A DNA stretch of 5,140 nucleotides from an uncultured Eubacteriales bacterium. Its GTDB lineage: Bacteria > Bacillota > Clostridia > Oscillospirales > Acutalibacteraceae. Below the pieces are notes generated by a model, which saw nothing but the letters and a program-made list of their open reading frames with translations, had not been told where the DNA came from and did not search any database. Location: NCBI GenBank assembly GCA_934444695.1, contig CAKSDF010000136.1, forward strand, positions 1 through 5,140, written 5' to 3'. The stretch's first letter is position 1. Every line of letters begins with the position of its first letter. Both the position numbers and the translations under genes were made by a program. Of this stretch, positions 1 to 3,624 are shown piece by piece.

Positions 1-1277
1 GCCAAATGGAGCTTGGCGTATCGGAGGATATGCTCGGACGTGTGTTTGACGGACTGGGAAATCCTATTGACGACGGCCCCGAGATAATTCCAGAGATGCG
101 GCTGGATGTTAACGGCCGCCCCATAAATCCTGCTGCAAGACAGTATCCCAACGAGTTTATACAGACCGGTGTTTCGGCCATCGACGGACTCAACACACTT
201 GTCAGAGGACAGAAATTGCCCATCTTTTCGGCATCGGGACTGCCCCATGCCAATCTTGCGGCACAGATCGCCCGTCAGGCAAAGGTGCTTTCGGATAACG
301 AGCAGTTTGCCGTTGTTTTCGCCGCCATGGGAATTACCTTTGAGGAATCCAATTTCTTTGTGGAATCCTTCAGGGAGACGGGCGCTCTCGACCGTACCGT
401 GCTTTTCATAAACCTTGCAAACGACCCTGCCATCGAGCGCATCGCTACGCCTAAAATGGCGCTGACGGCGGCAGAGTATCTTGCCTTTGAAAAGGATATG
501 CAGGTGCTTGTAATTTTGACCGACATCACAAACTACGCCGACGCTTTAAGAGAGGTTTCGGCCGCGCGAAAGGAAGTGCCCGGCCGCAGAGGTTATCCCG
601 GATATATGTACACCGATCTTGCAAGCATTTACGAGCGTGCAGGCCGCCAGCGGGGCAAAAAGGGAAGCATAACCATGATCCCCATTTTGACAATGCCCGA
701 GGACGACAAAACCCACCCTATTCCCGACCTTACGGGATATATAACCGAGGGTCAGATAATACTTTCCCGCGATCTTTACCGCAAGGGCATAACCCCGCCC
801 ATCGACGTGCTGCCATCCCTTTCGAGACTTAAGGATAAGGGAATCGGCGAAGGAAAGACAAGAGCCGACCATTCGGGCACCATGAATCAGCTTTTCTCGG
901 CCTATGCCAGAGGTAAGGATGCCAAGGAGCTGATGGTTATTCTCGGCGAATCGGCCCTGACCGACATCGATAAGCTTTACGCAAAATTTGCCGACGAGTT
1001 TGAAAAGCAGTATGTTTCTCAGGGGTATAATACCGACCGCTCGATTGAGCAGACCCTTGATATGGGCTGGAAGCTGCTTAAAATTCTTCCGAGAAGCGAG
1101 CTTAAGCGCATAAGCGAGCAGTTCCTCGACAAATACTATGACGACAAAGAGGACGGCAGGGAAGGCAGCGAAACCCAAAACAGCACCGCGACCAATGAGA
1201 CAACCGACAGCACCGACAGTGCCGCAACAACCGATAGCATCGTGACCGACGGCGACGCCGCAGAAACTGACCGATAA
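1..1277 (+). CDS. ntpB: V-type ATP synthase/ATPase subunit B (5' partial)
   Basis: This is the non-catalytic nucleotide-binding subunit of the cytoplasmic A3B3 head of a bacterial V/A-type ATPase, which couples ATP turnover to H+ or Na+ movement. The frame is open to the window edge. The Met codon at 6 is internal (QMELGVSEDMLGRVFDG), and comparison with Enterococcus hirae NtpB suggests about 75-85 N-terminal residues lie outside. Seen: SASGLPHANLAAQIARQ (from 228) replaces a true Walker A loop, as expected for B rather than A. TMPEDDKTHPIPDLTGYITE and the alpha/beta family signature PPIDVLPSLS (795-824) are intact. After LDKYYDD, where homologues normally end, there is an extra 43-residue Ser/Thr/Asp-rich tail (1146-1274). 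Subunit D follows after 14 nt, the usual A-B-D order. The family call is very secure. The symbol follows Enterococcus usage; atpB is also used. Confidence 0.97.
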   Translation, partial: QMELGVSEDMLGRVFDGLGNPIDDGPEIIPEMRLDVNGRPINPAARQYPNEFIQTGVSAIDGLNTLVRGQKLPIFSASGLPHANLAAQIARQAKVLSDNEQFAVVFAAMGITFEESNFFVESFRETGALDRTVLFINLANDPAIERIATPKMALTAAEYLAFEKDMQVLVILTDITNYADALREVSAARKEVPGRRGYPGYMYTDLASIYERAGRQRGKKGSITMIPILTMPEDDKTHPIPDLTGYITEGQIILSRDLYRKGITPPIDVLPSLSRLKDKGIGEGKTRADHSGTMNQLFSAYARGKDAKELMVILGESALTDIDKLYAKFADEFEKQYVSQGYNTDRSIEQTLDMGWKLLKILPRSELKRISEQFLDKYYDDKEDGREGSETQNSTATNETTDSTDSAATTDSIVTDGDAAETDR

Positions 1278-1291
1278 ACCGAGGTGATATT

Positions 1292-1939
1292 ATGGCAAGG
1301 CTCAGCGTCAATCCCACGCGAATGGAGCTTAAAAATCTTAAAAAGAAGCTTGATACCTCCCGTCGCGGTCACAAGCTTTTAAAGGATAAGCGGGATGAGC
1401 TTATGCGGCGGTTTATGGAGCTTGTGGGCGAGAATGAGCGGCTGAGAAAAGAGGTCGAGCAGGGAATAAACGAGGCTAACAGGCGTTTTGCATCGGCTCA
1501 GGCCGCCATGGAAAAAAGCGAGTTTGAAACGGCCCTTATGCTTCCGAAGCAGGAGGTGTCCATCGAGCTTTCGCAGAAAAATATTATGAGCGTAAACGTG
1601 CCGGTATTTGATGCAAAATTTCGATCGCAAAATCCCGGGGACGTTTATTCCTACGGCTTTGCTTTTACGCCGGCCGAGCTTGACGAAGGGGTAAAGGCAC
1701 TGTCCGATATTTTCCCGAAAATGATACGACTGGCCGAAGTGGAAAAGGCCTGCTTTATGCTTGCCGACGAGATAGAAAGCACCCGCCGCAGGGTCAATGC
1801 TCTCGAACACATTATGATTCCCCGATACGAGGAAACCATAAAATATATTACAATGAAGCTGGACGAAAACGAGCGCAGCACCACAACCAGATTAATGAAG
1901 GTTAAAAATATGATGCTCGAACAGGCGCATAAGCATTGA
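1292..1939 (+). CDS. ntpD: V-type ATP synthase/ATPase subunit D
   Basis: Subunit D is the central rotor shaft of the V/A-type ATPase: two long helices form an antiparallel coiled coil that turns inside A3B3 and transmits torque to the membrane ring. The 215-aa product has the usual family length (about 200-215). The N-terminal block VNPTRMELKNLKKKL and RGHKLLKDKRDELMRRF, the middle block SQKNIMSVNVPVF, and the C-terminal helix with TRRRVNALE (residues 164-172) and KLDENERSTTTRLMKVKNM all match NtpD/AtpD. The start is fixed by a strong Shine-Dalgarno GAGGTGAT (1281-1288) and the conserved MARLSVNPTRMEL beginning. It starts 14 nt after ntpB and is almost certainly co-transcribed with it. It is the last gene of the operon here, because a strong terminator follows within 30 nt. 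It appears intact. Confidence 0.97.
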   Translation: MARLSVNPTRMELKNLKKKLDTSRRGHKLLKDKRDELMRRFMELVGENERLRKEVEQGINEANRRFASAQAAMEKSEFETALMLPKQEVSIELSQKNIMSVNVPVFDAKFRSQNPGDVYSYGFAFTPAELDEGVKALSDIFPKMIRLAEVEKACFMLADEIESTRRRVNALEHIMIPRYEETIKYITMKLDENERSTTTRLMKVKNMMLEQAHKH

Positions 1940-1962
1940 AAAATTCCTTAAACAGGCACACA

Positions 1963-2012
1963 AAAAGCCCCATCCTTTGTTATAAAACAGAGGACGGGGC
2001 TTTTATGTTTTT
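1963..2012 (+). terminator. Intrinsic terminator of the V-ATPase operon
   Basis: GCCCC-A-TCCT at 1967-1976 pairs with AGGA-C-GGGGC at 1991-2000. The stem continues inward through U-G, U-A, G-C, U-A and U-A pairs to a 4-nt loop (1982-1985), with one A·C mismatch at 1972/1995. TTTT (2001-2004) and a further T-rich stretch follow. Four or more A residues before the stem mirror the T run, so it may also stop minus-strand transcripts. It lies 27 nt past the ntpD stop. Confidence 0.93.
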
Positions 2013-2068
2013 GATGAACTGCTGCCGACGGATAAGTGTGCATCATTAAGAGATCGGCCGACAGGATG

Positions 2069-2143
2069 AAAAACCGCTTAAAAGCAAAGCCTGCCGAGCG
2101 GGCAAACGGGATTGATCGGGCTGACTAAAACGATTTAAAGCGG
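2069..2143 (-). terminator. Probable terminator of the spoVM microcistron
   Basis: Read on the minus strand, CCGCTTTAAA (2143-2134) begins directly after the spoVM stop and pairs at 9 of 10 positions with TTTTAAGCGG (2083-2074). TTTTT (2073-2069) follows immediately. The 50-nt loop contains a compact second hairpin, GCCCGC-TCG-GCAGGC (2103-2089, one mismatch), itself followed by TTTGCTTTT. Either stem could act as an intrinsic terminator. The pairing is seen; the function is inferred. Confidence 0.6.
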
Positions 2144-2227
2144 CTAATCAGACGGCTTTTTTATTCCGAAAACAAAACGGAGAATGGCTCTCATACAACG
2201 CGGGCTTTTTACAACAACGATCTGCAT
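2144..2227 (-). CDS. spoVM: Stage V sporulation protein SpoVM (27 aa)
   Basis: SpoVM is a tiny amphipathic helix that inserts into the outer forespore membrane, senses its curvature and anchors the coat ATPase SpoIVA, so it is needed for coat and cortex formation. The 27-residue product begins MQIVVVKSPRCMRAILRF and ends FGIKKPSD. It lines up without gaps with Bacillus subtilis SpoVM (26 aa): Lys7, Pro9, Ile15, Arg17 and Gly21 coincide, and the tail is basic. Pro9 is known to matter for correct SpoVM localisation in B. subtilis. GGAGG (2239-2235) lies 7 nt before the ATG, an excellent ribosome binding site. The gene starts 17 nt after the 50-aa membrane protein gene and ends against a terminator-like structure. 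Expression by mother-cell SigE is expected from the family. The identification rests on remembered family sequence, but the combination of length, Pro9 and RBS is strong. Confidence 0.87.
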   Translation of the reverse strand: MQIVVVKSPRCMRAILRFVFGIKKPSD

Positions 2228-2244
2228 AAAATCGCCTCCGAGAA

Positions 2245-2397
2245 TTATTTGAATCCGCATATCCCGAATATGATGAGCACGACGGCGAGAATGGCCACTA
2301 TCCACTCGGCGGGAAGTATGAAGGCTATAATCAACCCGCCTCCGAAAGCCACTGCCAGCCTTCCTGCAAAACAGCCTGCCTTTGACCTTTTTTTCAT
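2245..2397 (-). CDS. Small membrane hairpin protein upstream of spoVM (50 aa)
   Basis: I do not recognise a named family. The 50-aa product starts MKKRSKAGCFAGRLAVAFGG. It has a basic N-terminus, a first hydrophobic stretch at residues 13-28 (LAVAFGGGLIIAFIL), a Pro-Ala-Glu turn (29-31), and a second stretch at 32-49 ending IIFGICGFK. That is a two-helix hairpin with short ends and Cys at 9 and 47. Small clostridial membrane proteins of this general shape, with a Leu-Pro turn, are usually annotated as hypothetical. The ATG at 2397 is preferred because GGCGGTGG lies just upstream on the minus strand. An in-frame ATG at 2421 would add 8 residues but has no Shine-Dalgarno and overlaps a possible -10 element. 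The 17-nt gap to spoVM implies co-transcription, so a sporulation or forespore-membrane role is a reasonable inference, not shown. Confidence 0.75.
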   Translation of the reverse strand: MKKRSKAGCFAGRLAVAFGGGLIIAFILPAEWIVAILAVVLIIFGICGFK

Positions 2398-2418
2398 ATG
2401 TTCCACCGCCCGAAACTT

Positions 2419-2449
2419 CATATATGGGAAATGCTTATCTGATTATAGT
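2419..2449 (-). promoter_or_regulatory. Weak SigE-like promoter candidate for the spoVM pair
   Basis: On the minus strand CATATATG (2426-2419) partly matches the SigE -10 consensus CATACAAT (5 of 8), and ACTATAAT (2449-2442) weakly matches the -35 consensus. The spacer is 15 nt, close to that of known SigE promoters. It would start transcription about 10-15 nt before the preferred ATG at 2397. The match is modest; it is listed because spoVM genes are SigE-dependent in Bacillus. TATAAT within the same -35 block could instead be a SigA -10, but I see no matching TTGACA. Confidence 0.3.
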
Positions 2450-3093
2450 TTATGATGAGTTACGGGGGATGTTACTCGGATGCTGGGGGAGGGAAGTGTC
2501 TATGCCGACCGTTTTCAGCGACATCTTAAATGAACTAATTAAACAAATGCTGATCAGATGCAGAATAAGGGAGCAGGCGGACGTGTTTGACAAAAGGCAA
2601 AGCACTGTCAAGGATGATTGCAAAGCTTTTGGCTATCCACAAGAGCACCGGTTCACACATGGCGGCCGGCGGGGCACTGAGGCTTTCCCGGCCTTGCCGG
2701 GAATAGAGGGCGCAAAACACCTGCAGTTTTTATAAAATACTAAGCTATATTCTCTGATCAAGTCAGTGGTTTTATTAGCTGTCCGCCCTCCGGTCAGCTG
2801 CGCTGACTTGCCTCAGCGCCCCTTGCGGCCGCAGCTGCGTTTAATCGGACGTTGCGGTGCGATGACGGAAGCTCTGCGGTGCGGTTAAGGATTTCAATCT
2901 TGTGAATTGGCGAAAGGTGCAATGGCAACAAACAAATTAATTGTTGCATATGTTGTGCTGCTGTGCGCTGATGGAATTACTTTAACCTTACAGCTTTGAC
3001 GGAAGGGGAGGCGGTGTGGGCTGTTTTAGTTTTACGGCCGCTCGGTCAAGGCTTACTTTGACGGATTCTCTGATATTATGAGTAATAATATAT
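2450..3093. other. Gene-poor intergenic stretch with short repeats
   Basis: No supportable gene, tRNA or known RNA was seen here. The stretch holds a perfect 8-bp stem with a 3-nt loop (2685-2692/2696-2703); overlapping inverted repeats CAAGTCAG/CTGACTTG (2759-2766/2803-2810) and GTCAGC/GCTGAC (2793-2798/2802-2807); a palindrome TGCGGCCGCA (2824-2833); and a 7-bp inverted repeat GCAACAA/TTGTTGC (2925-2931/2941-2947). There are also direct repeats TGCGGTGCG (2853, 2875) and CTTTGACGGA (2994, 3056). A 77-codon plus-strand frame (2502-2735) has a fair Shine-Dalgarno but no recognisable protein character, and overlapping frames exist on the other strand. Confidence 0.6.
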
Positions 3094-3174
3094 CGCCGGC
3101 AAGAAACACGAGGATCCGTTGTAGAAATGATGATAAAATAAATACAACTGCTCCGTGTGTTTCTTATTGCGGCG
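3094..3174. repeat. Long imperfect inverted repeat upstream of the rpoB promoter
   Basis: An 81-bp imperfect palindrome. CGCCG (3094-3098) pairs with CGGCG (3170-3174), AAGAAAC (3101-3107) with GTTTCTT (3159-3165), ACG (3108-3110) with CGT (3154-3156), and GTTGTA (3118-3123) with TACAAC (3143-3148), around a 19-nt AT-rich loop. That gives 21 base pairs interrupted by small bulges. No T run follows on the plus strand, so it is not a standard terminator. It ends 56 bp before the rpoB -35 box. It could be a small structured RNA, an operator region or a relic of a miniature transposon; I cannot decide. Confidence 0.7.
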
Positions 3175-3201
3175 CGCAGGCCTTGATTTTGCTGGGGAAA
3201 G

Positions 3202-3266
3202 TATTTTTTAAAAATTTTTTTAATTTTATCTTGACAATTGACTCGGCTTGAGATATAATGCTAAAT
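3202..3266 (+). promoter_or_regulatory. SigA consensus promoter of rpoB with UP-like tract
   Basis: A perfect -35 TTGACA (3231-3236) and perfect -10 TATAAT (3254-3259) are separated by 17 bp, the ideal spacing for vegetative SigA. The 28 bases before it (3202-3229) are almost all A/T in runs, like an UP element contacted by the RNA polymerase alpha subunit. Transcription should start near 3266. Such a promoter is expected to be very strong, fitting a core polymerase gene. Confidence 0.93.
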
Positions 3267-3621
3267 TGTACTATTATAGGTTAGTTTGCGCCCGAAAAAC
3301 GGTGTAAATCAATTTGATTTTACGGTTTTTGCGGGGAAGGAACGGCTCTTTTGGCCGACAGGGAAATGATTTTTCCGCCGACCGGTATGTGTTCTTTCCG
3401 AAAACGGACGGCATTGCTTCTGATAACGGAATGCACCTTTTTTAAAAGTGCTGCCTTGGCCGTGCAGGGAAAATGCTTTCTGTGTTTTCTGTATTCGCAA
3501 ACCGACTGCGGCGGGTTTTCTGTATTGCAGCCGTCCTTTTGGGCGGTCGGCTTTAAAACCGCCGTCCCTAATTTACAGTCTTTAATATCCTAATTATCCT
3601 TTGAAACGGAGTGGTAAAGTC
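3266..3621 (+). promoter_or_regulatory. Structured 5' leader of rpoB (about 356 nt)
   Basis: The predicted transcript carries an unusually long untranslated leader. Near its start is a 17-bp stem-loop (3291-3335): CCCG/CGGG, AAAAAC/GTTTTT and GTAAATC/GATTT(T)AC, with small bulges and a 5-nt loop. Further hairpins follow: CGGC/GCCG (3343-3357), GGAAA/TTTCC (3362-3376), TCCG-AAAA-CGGA (3397-3408), GCATT/AATGC (3411-3434) and GCAC/GTGC around 3433-3451. Near the end, GGGCGG (3541-3546) can pair with CCGTCC at 3531-3536, while the overlapping GGCGGT (3542-3547) can pair with ACCGCC at 3558-3563, so the two are mutually exclusive. I recognise no known riboswitch or L10-leader motif. An 80-codon TTG-initiated frame (3351-3593) overlaps it and looks non-coding. 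A regulatory role is inferred. Confidence 0.6.
3484..3567 (+). repeat. Degenerate 31-nt tandem repeats in the rpoB leader
   Basis: GTTTTCTGTATT occurs at 3484-3495 and again at 3515-3526, exactly 31 nt apart. The bases after each copy remain partly alike (GCA..CCG.C). A third, weaker unit starts at 3546: it matches the second at 14 of 22 positions in the same 31-nt register, including GCCGTCC at 3530-3536 and 3561-3567. The two CCGTCC copies flank their partner GGGCGG (3541-3546), which could therefore pair with either. Confidence 0.6.
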
Positions 3622-3624
3622 GTG
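3608..3624 (+). promoter_or_regulatory. Ribosome binding site and GTG start of rpoB
   Basis: GGAG at 3608-3611 lies 10 nt before the GTG at 3622. An in-frame TTG at 3601 has no Shine-Dalgarno and would add seven residues not expected for RpoB. Starting at 3622 gives an N-terminus VNVKKVKLGTNERYSFSK that fits the family, so GTG is chosen. Confidence 0.8.

Noticed and set aside
6..8. The ATG at position 6 as the start of ATPase subunit B
   Set aside because: Family alignment places it at about residue 80 of the protein; the frame continues upstream out of the window.
546..1178. A 210-codon minus-strand frame within the ATPase B gene
   Set aside because: It is antisense to a highly conserved subunit B and has no ribosome binding site or domain logic of its own.
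1379..1810. A 143-codon minus-strand frame within the ATPase D gene
   Set aside because: It is a shadow of subunit D, which has the correct length, start and motifs.
2249..2455. A 68-codon plus-strand frame
   Set aside because: It is antisense to the 50-aa membrane protein, which has the better hydrophobic pattern and a coupled downstream gene with a strong ribosome binding site.
2587..2611. TTGACA/TGTCAA inverted repeat as a promoter
   Set aside because: No suitable -10 hexamer lies at 16-18 bp on either strand.
2450..3230. A CRISPR array, tRNA, SRP RNA, RNase P RNA, tmRNA or insertion sequence in the gap
   Set aside because: I looked for regular spaced repeats, tRNA arm consensus, core motifs of these RNAs and transposase-like frames, and found none.
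3078..3251. A 57-codon plus-strand frame starting MSNNISPARNT
   Set aside because: It has no Shine-Dalgarno and runs across the long inverted repeat, the AT-rich tract and the rpoB -35 box, so it is best explained as chance.
3309..3500. A 63-codon minus-strand frame in the rpoB leader
   Set aside because: It is basic and low-complexity, with no clear ribosome binding site, and it lies across leader hairpins.
3351..3593. An 80-codon TTG-initiated frame in the rpoB leader
   Set aside because: The Cys/Phe-rich composition, TTG start and dense hairpins and tandem repeats point to a structured leader. A short leader peptide cannot be fully excluded.
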